Shown here: positions 1 through 12,400 of the stretch, in pieces
Position numbering within the stretch: the stretch's first letter is position 1
Layout of the letters: every line of letters starts with the position of its first letter
From: Eustoma russellianum
Taxonomy: Eukaryota > Streptophyta > Magnoliopsida > Gentianales > Gentianaceae
Assembly (NCBI GenBank): GCA_036186865.1
Contig: AP025041.1
Span: forward strand, 981,968-1,045,967
Length of the DNA: 64,000 nt
Direction of reading: 5' to 3'
The notes under the pieces: model-generated
Told to the model about the DNA's origin: nothing
What the model saw: the letters and a program-made list of their open reading frames with translations, nothing else
Database searches by the model: none
Position numbers and translations under genes: made by a program

Positions 1-1878
1 TGCACGTGTAAGGATGATTGCATATGTATATGTTTTGAAGCAATTGGACAATCTAATAAATTCTCCTCTTATTAATCCACCAATGATACAATATCATTAA
101 ACCTACTTCGACTTATATAATTAAATATTTAATATTGATAATAAACATCTCTAGGTACATGCATGAACTGTGGCACCAGCCAAATTTCAAAGTAATAAGA
201 CCCGAAGAGAATTATCCTCCAATTTTAATAATCCACTTGAATAAGTATATTTGATAATTTCGTTTTGAATAAGTAATCGGTACTTAAAAAATGTGAATGT
301 GGGTAGGGATTTTCTTTCAAGTTATTAAGAGTGTACTCTGATTAAGAGGCAATCATTCAAAGTTGAAACCTGAAAACTAGGATTTTGTGAATATAATGGT
401 GTACGAATGAGAGGTTTATTTCTTAACTTATGATTTAAAATTATTGATCATTTGTTCATGATGATGTAACAGCTACGAAGGACAAATTGAAAACCAAAGT
501 ATGATCAGAACTGTCTGTTTGCCCAAGAATTAAATCACAACCACTAGGGCAACGTTATTGACGCAAAATAGTTTGTCAAATGCATAATTAATTGATAATG
601 TCTAGAACGTAATTTTTTTTATCATCGTTTGAATTAAAATAACTCGAATCATATATATCCAAATGATAATATCAATCAACATTTCAAGTCAGTTCTTTTT
701 TTTTTTCTCCATACTTTTGAATCATACAAAAAGAATATCATTCTAGTAAGGTAATGGTACTATTAATGAAACCTGATTTTTTATATTAATGAACACAGTA
801 CAATGCTATACATGTTGATAATTTATTATATCAAAGTAACTCAAAGTTTGAAGCAAATATAAACCATATAATGTCTTTTTATGAGGGAGGCAGTATAATA
901 AATGTTTTGGCATTGAGGTCTAGCTGAACAGATTAAAAGAATCCCCGGATTCAGTCTCATTTGTATTATAAATGGGCCATTTTCGTACATTAAGATATAT
1001 ATTAATGCTTAGAAAATAAGATAACTGCATGATTCTTCAGTATAAGAATTTGACGATGCAATGTTTTTAACGTCTTTCTGGTCTAGGAATTGAGTAGCTT
1101 TTTTCTTTTCTTTTTTTGAAAACTGAAGTCCCACAATGCTACAGAAGTTCAACCAAACCAAACGGACGACAGACCCTTGATTGAATTGGCTGGGTAACAT
1201 TTTCTTTTACTTCAAAACTCGATAAACTTCCAAGTCAAGTGGACTTCCCTTTACTTTGTGAAGAGAAAATATGACATCTCTATTTAGTAGAAAGCAATTT
1301 TTGTCCGAACGCACAGAGGTGACACATCCCAGCTGTGTGTAAATGCAACTAAAAAGAAGATTGTGGTTAAGCTATCAAACCATTGCATCACAAAGTAATT
1401 CAGACTTTTTCAACTGAGTACTCTAGATCCACTTGCCTCCTAAAGGAATACTTGATTCTTCATGGAATTGCTTGTCCTTTTGGAGCACACGAGCACTTGT
1501 TGGAAACCATGGTTTTAAAATCTACATTGGCCGGTGCTTTTTGAAAAGCCAAACATGTCCCAAATCGCATGGCATTAAAAACTCTATTTTGACAATATTC
1601 AAAGATGCTTAGCTGACAATGGAGCAATAATTGTACACACACGATTTAGGCTGCACCAACTTAAGTCCAATAACACATCACCAATGATGAATAATTGCAA
1701 CTTCCAAAAGTGTTATAAGGGCTCCTGCAACAATGGAATCTTTATAACATGCTCACTTAAAGGCCCCACCTTATTTGGCCTTCACAATCACTACAAAAGA
1801 CACATAATCCATAAACATAACTCGAACGGGCTTCTATACAGCATGATCCACATCACGATTGGGCCAACTGTTTTCCTA
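1..1878. other. Intergenic, no gene recognised
   Basis: AT-rich sequence downstream of the lipase pseudogene. The short open frames here (for example 1460-1642 minus and 1684-1923 plus) resemble nothing I know and lack splice or promoter context. It probably holds the 3' untranslated region of the lipase locus next to 1879. Confidence 0.5.
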
Positions 1879-2423
1879 TCATCTGAAAATAGTATCATCT
1901 TCACATGCAGGCAATCCTTTTAGCACATCCCTCAAAAGCATACAATTGGCTATCACATTTGGTGGTCTGTGATCTGAAATTAGATTGCCAGTGTGTAAAA
2001 TTCTCTGGAAAATGTTCACCCGGATGCATCTTCCACAACGTAAAGAACTCCTCGCCTTTGCTCTTGCTTTGACAAACCACACTCTTCTTCAGGCAATAGA
2101 GGGTACCAGGCACAACTCACTCGCCATCCACTGAATGAACAGTTCCCCCTCCTTGCTAGCAGAAGTTGCAGCGGGAGTTGACTGCGAATCAGAATCTGTG
2201 ACCACCCAAAGGAGCCATAGAACCAAATAATTTGATCAATCTTCCAACCATATAGTTATACCACCTTAACAATTTAATGACATACATGCAGATGACACTA
2301 GCAACATTCTAATATCCTTAATAGTAGTCAATGCAGCTCCCACACACTCAAAGGAAACTGATTCCAATGAATACATCTAGAACAAACGATATTTAAGGGA
2401 TTCCTTTTCTGCTGGTGAGTTAC

Positions 2424-4401
2424 TGTTATATCCGCCGTAAACAAAAAAAAAGAATGATAAAATATTTAAACTAACTAAATCTTATCCTAATCAATTAATT
2501 AACCAAATTCTATCACTAATTTCTCTCACTTATCATCTCACACTCTATTCCCCAATCTCTTATAACATATATCAAACCCTAATTCCCCTCCCACCTTCTC
2601 TCAAAACAACGCATCCTTTTCCCCTCTTTTCCTATCAAAACTTGCGTTAGCCAAGAAAGGGGAAAAAAAAAAAAGACTTTTGATCCAAGGCTTCAAGAGG
2701 AGTAGAAATCACAACCACACTCATCACCATCATCTCTCATATAAAAGTCTTGCTAGGATTGAGGTAGGTGCATACTATTTATTCCCTCAAAATGGTACGA
2801 AGGTTGCATGCTCAAAACGGTATTTTATGTGTTTATTGTTGTTCTTTACGCTTGTTTCATTCATGATCCTATTGATGTATCACAAAGTGTTTTTTTTGTT
2901 CTTCTATTCTTGATTCGAATATGATCCTATTGATGTATTTCCTTGTGATATTAATTGTTTATGTTTGAAAAGGTGGATTGCTGTCTTCTTAGATTTTCGG
3001 CAGCTACAAAAAAAAAGAGAAAAAAAGAATAAAAAATTATTGGTGCTGGGTCTGGGAGGGCCGATTCCATGCAGTACACTTATATATAAAAAAAATTAAA
3101 TTTGAAAAGGGAGGGGGCCGAAAGTTAGGCATGCTAAGTTTTATATTTTATATTATTGTGTAGGTGTTTGGGCATGTTTTGATAAAAAAAAGAAAAAAAA
3201 AGAGAAAAAGGAAAGGTGTGGGGCATGGGGGCCGAAGCATTATACATATATATATATATATATATTAAAAAAAAGTGATAAAGGGTGGCCATTCGGCCTA
3301 CCCAATTTGATAATAATAATAATATATAATAATAATAATAATAATATAATAAAAGGAGATAAAGGGTTTGGTTTTCGGCAACCCAATTTAAATAAAAAAT
3401 ATATTATAATAATAATAATAAAAGGACAAAGGGTTTGGCCAGTTCGGCTGAACCCAATTTAATTAAAAAGGGGGGTAAAATAAAATAAAATAATAGAATA
3501 AGTAGACTAACTAATGGGAGACGGATGTGGTACAGAGGAAAGTAATGTGGGCGGCTGTGTGGTGCATTGCATTCATGGCACGTGCATTGCATGAGGTATA
3601 CTGCGTCTATAGGGCGTGGGTATCGGGATGACTTACCGTGTCTATAGGGCACCGGGGTCATGAGACATACTGCGTCTATAGGGCGTGGGTGTCCAAACGG
3701 CAAGTGGTGGCTAGAGACCACGACGCTGGATTTAGGACCCGGGAGCATGCATTGCATATAGGTCTAGTGGCATATTGCATGACATGATTCTCGTTGCGTG
3801 TGACACGTTAATTGAGCATGCATCACGTACTTGCGCATTTTTATGTGGAGTGCTTTACCTTTCCGTATAAGCCATGCTATCATGTTTTATGTGATATGTG
3901 TTGATATCTTTTTGGGTATGTACTCTTTGTATTGTTTTGAGAGGCACCTACTGGGTGATTACCATCACTCACCCCTACTATTCCATATGTAGCCGAGACG
4001 GAGTATGATTATATTTTCCTCGAGGATGGTGCCGATGTCGTGGAGTGGGCTGAGTGACCAGTAGATATGATTGCGGCGAGGGCAGAGATGGGCTGTTTAT
4101 GATATTCTTGGGGTGACATTGAGATTTATATTTTTACGTTAGTACGTTGAGACATTTCTTTTAGGCTTTTAATTCAGACATTTGACTTTGACTTGTAGGG
4201 CCTGGTCAGCCTAATAATGATTTTATTTATTTGAGGTTTATTAAATCCAAATTAGTATTGTGTTTAATCGTTTCCGCAGAAAAAAAAAATTCTATGTCAA
4301 CGGTGACGTGTAACAGGTTGATGTGACGCTTTGTATTCTCCTTAGTGAGATACGGCGGGTGCACCGTTACCGAGTATGGAGCTCGGGAGCGGGGCGCTAC
4401 A
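2424..4401 (+). mobile_element. Solo LTR, probably Ty3/gypsy, with 5-bp TSD
   Basis: A 1978-bp block begins TGTTATATCC and ends GGGGCGCTACA, giving the TG...CA ends of an LTR. It is flanked by the perfect 5-bp target duplication GTTAC (2419-2423 and 4402-4406). No gag-pol reading frame lies inside, so it is a solo LTR left by recombination between two LTRs. The ends and size remind me of plant gypsy (chromovirus-type) LTRs, which is inference. It sits in an intron of the lipase pseudogene between the 4560-4692 exon and the C-terminal exon. Confidence 0.8.
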
Positions 4402-5940
4402 GTTACCTTAGTGTATATACCAATGTATTAGGAGCCAGCTGGCATTGGAGAATTGAGGTGTGTCCTTACCCTTAATACAAGTCTAACTCAGTTTATTTAT
4501 ATTGTACGTCTATAATACATGTTTCAATAATTACAGAGAAAATATTGTATACCAGAAGGTATCATCTCTCCCTGAAACTTAGCATAGTCAACAAGCTTCC
4601 GAGCCACATCTTGCACAAAAGTCACGAGCTGTTTTGCATTTGTCACGGGATGCACAATCTGTTTCCAGTCTTCTTTGTCAAAGACAGTTGCCCTGAAACA
4701 ATGCGAAGAGTGAAGTCTGGAAGAGTCCATGCTGTAACACAAAAAAGGGCAGCTCGCTCAAAACCATCACAGAGACTGAAAGAAACACCATCCCCCACCC
4801 ACCCCCTACCAAAAAACAAAAATTCCTTTTAGACAAAAAAGAAAAAGGAAAGGGAAGAAAATTATAATAAACCTTCTTCCCTCCTCTGATATGATGAAAG
4901 AACTCAAGAAGACAGTACGTGTATCTTTCTTTTCAAAACTAGCTTACCAATCAGTTTGAAGAATTTCATTTATCAACCTCGTCACTGAAGCAGCACTCAA
5001 CCTTGGAACAAAATCATCCTGTACCCAAGGAGAAAAGGAACACGCAGGAAAAATTAAATCTCATACAGATCAATCAAGGAGCAAAATATTGGGAACATAA
5101 CAGAAAAAATCTCACCATCATAACCACTGTTGTAACATATTTGGAGCAACTTTCAGCTTGATCTTTCGAAAGACAAAGAGGAGTAGCATATCTCAATGCG
5201 GAAACAATTTCAGGATCAAATCCAAGTTCCTTATTTGACTGCTGCCTAAGCATTATTCCCACCAAAGAAGCCGTAGCACCCCGAAGGGCGTGACCCACAA
5301 GCCTTAACCTAAATCCCTGTAAATGAATTAATTAGTATGCCTGCATGCTTAAGGTAACAACCCAACCTATGTTGCTCCAAAAATGATATGCCACCCCCCC
5401 CCACCCCCACAGACACACAACTCTCCCACGAAAATGTCCTAAAAAACACCCCAGGGGGATCATTTGGCATACCTCATGTTTCTGCAGGAATTGTCTTAAT
5501 AGTTCCTATCTCATGCTGAAGAAACCATCGAGCAGCCTCGGCCGTGCCAAAGTGAGTCAAATATCCTTCACCAGGTTCTTCCTCATGACTTGAAGAGATA
5601 ATGTCAGTGATAAGATAATAGACTGAGTGAGTTCCACGTATGCCAAGAATTACAACCCTCTTTCGCTTGTCTATACCTAAGTAGTACCCAGGCCGCAGCA
5701 CACTAGAGTCCCTCACAAACCTGAGAACGTTTTTCTGGCGTAGCATGCTAACCTTCACTAGGATTTTAGCATTCTCTTTGTAAGCCCCTTTTGCAAGTTC
5801 CAAGTTGTAAATGAGATTCATGGACCCGAAATTTGTTCCTGCAAGATTTCCTAACTACATGGTTGAGCAGAAAAAGAAAATGGCCACACCAAAAAGCAAT
5901 TGAAGAATTTAAGTATTTTCGAATACAAATGATTCAGGGG

Positions 5941-6639
5941 TAGGGGTGGCAATTTCAGACACGACACGAAACACGACCCGAACCTGACACGAATTTTCGC
6001 GGGTATGGGTATGACCTTGGCGGGTTTCGTGTACAAATCGGGTAAGACCTGAAAAATACCCGCCAATGGCGGGTCGTGCCCGGGTATATCCGCGGGTACC
6101 CGTTTATACACGTTTATACACGAAATTAAAAAATGTATTTTAAATAAAATTTATAATTAATAAAATAAAAAAATAAATTTTTCCAAAAAAAAGGACTACC
6201 GTGCTACTAAGTAAACCCTGTTCGATTCCCCCTTCCTCCATTCCCAAATCTCATTTCTTTAATCTATTATTGCAGAGTCAAGTGATTTGAGTTTAAAGGA
6301 CCTCACTTATTTTAATATTTAACATTTGGTTGTGTACTTATTGTTGTTTCATACATTGTATCAATAGTCGTTTAAGTACATGAAACCTGAAAAAAATACA
6401 CGAAACCTGAAAATACCTGAAAAGTACATGAAATGACATGTACATGACTTGAAATATTTGTACTTGTCAAGTTCGTGGGTATACCCGATACACGACACGA
6501 AACCTGACATGTACGGGTTTGGGTATCTACATCCATACACGCGAAGCAAACGGGTAAGGTATGGGTATGACATTTTGATACACGAAACCCGAAAAACACG
6601 AAACACGAAACACGATACACGACCTGTTTGACACCCCTA
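5941..6639. mobile_element. hAT-type MITE inserted in lipase exon
   Basis: A 699-bp element with terminal inverted repeats TAGGGGTG and (T)CACCCCTA-like ends, flanked by the perfect 8-bp duplication TTCAGGGG (5933-5940 and 6640-6647). The 8-bp duplication and TAGGGGTG-type ends are characteristic of hAT elements. The subterminal regions are full of short repeats of the type CACGAAAC/ACACGA. There is no transposase frame, so it is non-autonomous. Confidence 0.88.
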
Positions 6640-7585
6640 TTCAGGGGAGACTAGTTCTCCATTAACATCTTCAATCAGACTCCTTGAAGCTAGCTGCAGG
6701 TAAATAAGATACAATCCCACTGTAAGATCACCAAGGCTCCAATCTTTTAGTCCGGTTTTACTCCTCTGAATACTAGCATATAATTCAGAAAGGGACCTAG
6801 TGCTGGGAGGGGGTTCATCCCAACTTCCGGTTCCTACATAGAACATACAAAATCAACGAACAGAAGACGGACTAACATTATCTGACCTCAAAATAAACCA
6901 GAATATACATGTTCTCACCCATCAAACTCCAGAAGCGACCTAATAGGAAATGAAATGACAGAACAAGACACACTGCAAAAAAAAAAAAAGAGAGAGAGAG
7001 AGAGAGCAATTATCATTCAGTTTGTATGCAAGAAAAAGCAAGTTACAAACTCCGGGTATTATATTCACATACAGGCAAACAGCAAGTTAAACAAAATAAA
7101 TGACACGAGAATCAAGAAAATGAGGAGACCTGTAGGTAAAGCCCATCTAAATATTTGAAGAGCAGGTTCAAGAGATTTAGTTAGCCAGGCAAGTTCAGGC
7201 TTCCAGTTATAATCTTCTTGATCAGGGCTATATTCGCTAACACCATTAGCTTCATAATGAGTCATAGGAATAAGAGGTACTCTTCTCCCTCCTTCTTTAG
7301 GGTTATTGACCAAATTCTTCCCCTCCTTTTCGGACTTGGAGCATCGTGATTGATACCGACTAATGAGATTACACACTAATTTCTGTCAACCATCCTTCTT
7401 CAGCAACTTGATACTAAAATCTGTAAATCCGTCAATATTGTGAAATAACATAACCTTTGAATCAATCATCCTACTAAACCTCGTCCTCAAATCTGAGGGA
7501 AATCAAGAAAAGAGAGGGGGAGGGGGAGAAGTAAATTCTTACCAAGGCTGTTGAAGAAATGCTGCACAGGGAGACGCTTGGCCAT

Positions 7586-7958
7586 TTGAGTTCACTAGAC
7601 TCCTGGGGGAATCATCGCGAGGACGAAAGGCGGTGCATACATGTCACCAATTTCACTTTACCATAAAACGGAAAAATTCTTTTGTTTTTTTTCCCTTTGA
7701 GAAAATAAATGGGAAAGTTAAAAATAAAAAAAAAGACCAGATATTTATGCGGCGATGCAGCGCGCTTGGACTAACTAAACCAGGAATTAGGGAGGACGGC
7801 CCAGATTTTACATGTTTTTGAGCCGTTAAGATCTTTATGAGGCCTGCTGGTATTATTTTTGGGACTTTACAAGAGGCTCTATCTAAACAAAAATTCGATC
7901 CTCTCAACACCACCAATACTCATCTTTTTCTTAAAATCATCCCAACAACAACATTACC
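7586..7958. other. Upstream region of lipase pseudogene
   Basis: Upstream sequence of the minus-strand lipase start at 7585. No clear TATA box or recognised regulatory site stands out, and the short frames on both strands look like chance. Confidence 0.4.
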
Positions 7959-8140
7959 CAGGATTGGCATCTCCTAACCTCACTTTTTTCACCTCTTTGT
8001 GACCGCGCGACACGTGGCAGCAAGGAGGGTGGTGAGGCTAGATGAGAGTCACCCGCATCTAGCCTCACCACCCCTCCTTGCTGCCACGTGTCGCGCGGTC
8101 ACACGTCACCGCACCCCCTTTACGGTGAGGGGATCCTATC
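7959..8140. mobile_element. Foldback MITE, Mutator-like, copy A
   Basis: A 182-bp palindromic element. The inner arms (from about 8000) form a long hairpin carrying CACGTGGCAGC on one side and GCTGCCACGTG on the other. The right end is GGTGAGGGGATCCTATC. Flanks AACATTACC (7950-7958) and CCCATTACC (8141-8149) agree at 7 of 9 bases, a decayed 9-bp target duplication. Other family members lie at 25852, 40303, 41339 and 59987. Confidence 0.8.
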
Positions 8141-8164
8141 CCCATTACCTATTCCCTTAGAGTC

Positions 8165-8400
8165 TCCCACCTATGCAGAGTATTAGAGATCGAATATACG
8201 CAACCATACTCGTATGTCAAAAACACACAAAGGTTGTTTACCGATGACCTATTATGATGTGTTGAGCTATGTCGATCAACTGTTACTTCACAATATAAGA
8301 AGCACAGCTAATTTAGTGATTCATTTTCCTCTATTCCATCATATTGCAAAGTCAAAGAAAGGTGTATATTTGATTCCATTGGAAATAGAAACAAAATCAT
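8165..8400 (-). repeat. SINE-like family X, copy 1
   Basis: This is similar along its length to the copies at 30368, 30690, 34818, 37903 and 51602; shared blocks include ATCAACTGTTACTTCA and TCCATTGGAAAT. Orientation is set by the (TTG)n-type tail seen in the better copies. The tail end of this copy is degraded. Confidence 0.6.
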
Positions 8401-8659
8401 CTCAACAACAACAATACTATATGCAATAGTCGTTTCCACCATACCTTATTTTTTTCCCCCTTCAATTATATACCTCTTTTCTCCACTTCTGCAGATGTTC
8501 CATGGTGCTTGGGATGAAAAGGTTACGATGGAACCATGCTAATTACCTTTTTTTTTGTTAACAAAATAGAGACATACCTCAACTTTCTTAAAGTATGTCT
8601 TTCTTATCCTCTACACGTTCGCCTATTTCTTCACATCCATAATGTGATATACAGTTATT

Positions 8660-9130
8660 GATAGAGATACGAGTAAGAATATAAAAAGATTGTATTTCTG
8701 ATTAAAAAAAAAGTGAAAAATGTATTGTTATCTATCTTTTTATGAGGTGTTAGAAATCCACACCCGACTAGAAGAATCATTAGCCATTTTGGCTTATGCC
8801 TATCCCACATGAATGACTTTGCTTCTCTAGGAAAGATGAAACATGTTCTTTTGTAATAATATCGCTTGATAAATCTCATTTAATGCAAAGAAAGCAAGAT
8901 AAGAGTAAGTCTATAAAAAGATCGTATTTTTTTATATATAAAAAAAGAGGGAATGTAATGTTATCTATCTCTTTTATGAGGTGTTACAAATCCACACTCG
9001 ACTAAGAAAATATTTAACCCTTTTGGCAAACGCCTATGCCACATAAATGACTTTGCTTCTTTAGGAAAGACGAAACATGTTCTGATGTAATAATATCGCT
9101 TAACAAATATCTTATTTAATGCAGAGGAAG
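8660..9130. repeat. Tandem duplication of a ~235-bp segment
   Basis: Two direct copies, about 8660-8895 and 8897-9130, share ordered blocks such as TTATGAGGTGTTA, AATCCACAC, ATGACTTTGCTTCT and GTAATAATATCGCTT, each followed by ATTTAATGCA. They have diverged by roughly a fifth by eye. No coding content is apparent. Confidence 0.75.
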
Positions 9131-9409
9131 AGAGTTAGACGCCTTGCCGCTCTTTAAGTGTTCAAATTTTCGTTTCAAGCATCAATCAGCAAATATACAT
9201 ACAGGGCATCAATCAACAAATATAAGAAACACGAAATAACAATCTGGCTTTTAGGGGTGAGTTGGGAAGGACAAAAGAATAAGAAAAGAACAATATGAAA
9301 TGCATAATTCCAAGCAAATCTCCAGAAATTGTGCCCCTCCACAAGAATCTTGAAACTCAGCAGGGGCTCAGTGGAACCTCAATAATCCATAAAGTGAACA
9401 ATCAAGTGC

Positions 9410-12400
9410 TCATTTTGTTTGCAACAGCTGGATCAGTGACCATAATATGTCCATCCGACGCAGGCTTCTGTTGTTCTGACTCTGCAAACAGGTTAAAGGG
9501 AAAACTCATTGCAACAAGTACAGAGAAAACCTTTCTTATTATGCACAGCAATTAGTGTCCAACAACATTATAAGTCTGGGTGTAAATAGATTCAGTTTTA
9601 CTTTATAAGATTCTTTTGTTAGTTCCTTCAAGTAAATCAAGGTAATCTTGGCTGATCCAATTTAAAGAACTGGTTCTGAATCGTGCATAAGAGAAACCAC
9701 ACTCTGTGTATTATGATAAGAAAGTTTATTATAAACCAGCAATCAAAGCACCTCTTCACTAATTCTTTCCCCCACACAATAGGGTTTTTATATATATTCA
9801 AATAGGATGATTTTGGCAACGGCAAATATTTATTCTAATCAATTCAACTCAAGTGACTTCAACCTAGTAGTACAAAGAGTGATGTTCAATTATGGAAAAA
9901 AAAAATTAGGAGGGGCTCGAAAAACAGAAAAAATCACCAGTTGGAACTGACAATTAAAACTCTGATTAATTATGAAATGAACTGTTCGGCAATAGATTAA
10001 ACTGGACTTTTTATGTACCAAAGCAAAGAAGAAATTTTTCGAAGTGTTTCTAAGCATTCAGATTTTACCCTCCAGATACTTGAGAATATTGTCAGCAAAC
10101 ATGTTATCATCATCAAGAAAAAGTATACCGCAATATAGGAACAAGTAGATAAAAAGTAGCCGTAAGAGGTTTAGCAAGGTAATTCTATAATGAGCAAACA
10201 TGCCTATGATGTACATCACCTTTTCCATAAAGCCTCTATGCGTAACAAGTATATGCGTACATGCCAACAATTTCATTTAAGTGCTATGCCTACTTATAGA
10301 GTTACTGCTGCCATTATCAATCAGGTAACGTTTTCTCTACAGCATCAGATCTTTTATCTTAGAAACAAAAAGTTATAAGTTGCAGGTTGCACACTAAAGC
10401 ATCGTTCAACATAAGTACATGGATTTTTATTTTCAAGCATTAATTCGAAGACACATTTTCTAGTTTGAAAATTAACCTAAATACCTTTAGTTCTTTACTA
10501 GCATGATTAGTGTCAGGTTAGAAGAAAGGCTACTGTGGAAGGGGGGAAGGGGGTGGACTTCAAAGAGGCCAGAAGGAAGTTCAAAGAATACACGGACAAG
10601 TGAAGTTAGTTAACCTCTTAGCTCCAAACTCTATTTTTATTGAATAACTTGGACATATCTATCATGTCATTGTTTCTCCAAAGACATAATCCCTATTGTA
10701 AGCAAAGTCAAACAAATCAACCGCCAATCATATTTATCAAAGACCTACATGATTAAATGCTCCATTTTACCATGTATATGATCATCATCTGGTGTAAAAT
10801 CTAGGTTAGATAATAAATCTCTAAATCTACCATACATTTAAGCTTTTCTCCACGTAGACATGTTATGAATGCTGACAGAAACTACTTGGAATCATAAGCT
10901 ATTCAAGCGCATAATGCTATATTAATACACATTTGAAAATCGTGAACTTTATTACTCTCTAATAGCTTAAGCTTCTAGATGAGATGATAATTTATAACGG
11001 CATCAAAGCACGAGATTCTGCCATGCATGAGGGGACAAGTTAAGAGTATAAATATATAAATTACTGTCTCTTACTTAAGCTTTTTGTTAAAATGATTATT
11101 AATCAAAGACCAGAGGTCTATATAAATCTCTCTCTCTCTCTCACTTAAGTTTTCAAGTGAGATGATAATTAATCAAAAACCAAAGGGCATACCTCGACAA
11201 GAAACCGAATCCATGTTTTCTCACCGTAGGATTCAGTAACTCCTTTCAGAATAGTGAGGTTCATGCTGCGAATGGCCTCTGATATCTCAAGAAACTGTCC
11301 GCCATCACCACACGCCATCTGTTGATTAAGAAAATTGCAAAGGCGAGTGAGTACATGCAACAACAGAAAACTTTTAACTTTCCATTATCCGTAAAGCAGG
11401 AATGACTAAATCAACCTTAGTATAGTACTTTACCTCCACCAGCATTTGACCGTTCATGTTAATGTTCTCTACCATTATAGGCCATGCTTTTAGGTCATCC
11501 ACTTCCACCGCCCAGCTTGAATTAGTGCAAGTTTGTCCTTCAAGAAGTGGACCCTTACCAAGCGACTATAGGACATCAGTATAATGCTATTATGAAGATA
11601 ATGTAGTTGAAAACCAAATCAGTGGGAAAGAGAGTTATGCTTCCATTTGTTTGAGCAAAAGGAAAAACGAAGATATTGAAAAACGTTTTCCTGTCTATTC
11701 TATTCGAGCAGAAAGTCATGTTGAGAGAGGGAGGGGAAAGGGGGTTTTTTGGGGGGGGGGGGGGGGCAAAGGGAATCACTGACACCTCGGATGCAGCACC
11801 ATGGAAGACCCAACAGAAACTAGAAATTTCCTGGTTGAAGAAATTCTACTATCTCCACTGCAGGAAGACCCAATATCTACTGGCAGCTAAAACAATAACA
11901 ATGAGTAGCATCTTTATGTGATACCTTTGGGTTAATGCACGTACTGATCTTGTCTGCCTGCTTAGTGATGCACTGCATGAAAATCATGTGCTTGATAGTT
12001 CGCTCCAGAAGTGAATCAATACTACACTGCATGGTCGAAATTATAAAAACCATATAAAAATATGCAGTAGAAAATCATAAAAGTGAGCAAAATGGAGAAT
12101 GAAAGATACCTTTGATCCATTAGGCACAAGCTCCCGCAGCTCCTTGATCCGATCTTGGATTAACTGCCGATCCCTTGGCCTAGGCCTACAACTTTCACCA
12201 GGTCTGGCCCTTTTCCTCTGTACCTTACCAGATTCTCGCGGTCTTTCCAAATTTTCACTAGTCCTACTACAGCTGGTAGATGAAAAGCCTTTGGAATAGT
12301 GAGCACCAAAGGAAGCAGAGGAATTTAAACTGTTAAATGTCTTGCAGTCTAATGGATAACCAGTGCTTAAGGAGCCCACGCTAGCACAAGATTCTGACAC

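Larger units (their letters stand above)
1879..7585 (-). pseudogene. Class 3 lipase (alpha/beta hydrolase) pseudogene
   Basis: This is a plant class 3 lipase of the mono-/diacylglycerol-lipase type, a predicted lipid hydrolase. Readable exons, 5' to 3' on the minus strand: 7543-7585 (start MAKRL), about 7130-7385, 6640-6833, 5473-5838 (VVILGIRGTHSVY), 5116-5316 (nucleophile region), 4948-5018, about 4560-4692, and the C-terminus at 1879 to about 2200 (VPGTLY, FFTLWKMHPGEHF, RDVLKGLP). Damage is extensive. The nucleophile elbow reads GHALRGA where the family has GHSLGGA, so the catalytic Ser and a Gly are gone. One extra base near 5495 shifts the frame just before the splice donor. At least two further shifts lie in the C-terminal exon, near 2010 and between 1930 and 1970. 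A hAT MITE (5941-6639) sits in the third exon and supplies an immediate TAG stop. A solo LTR (2424-4401) lies in an intron. Family identity is strong; exon edges are approximate. Confidence 0.85.
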
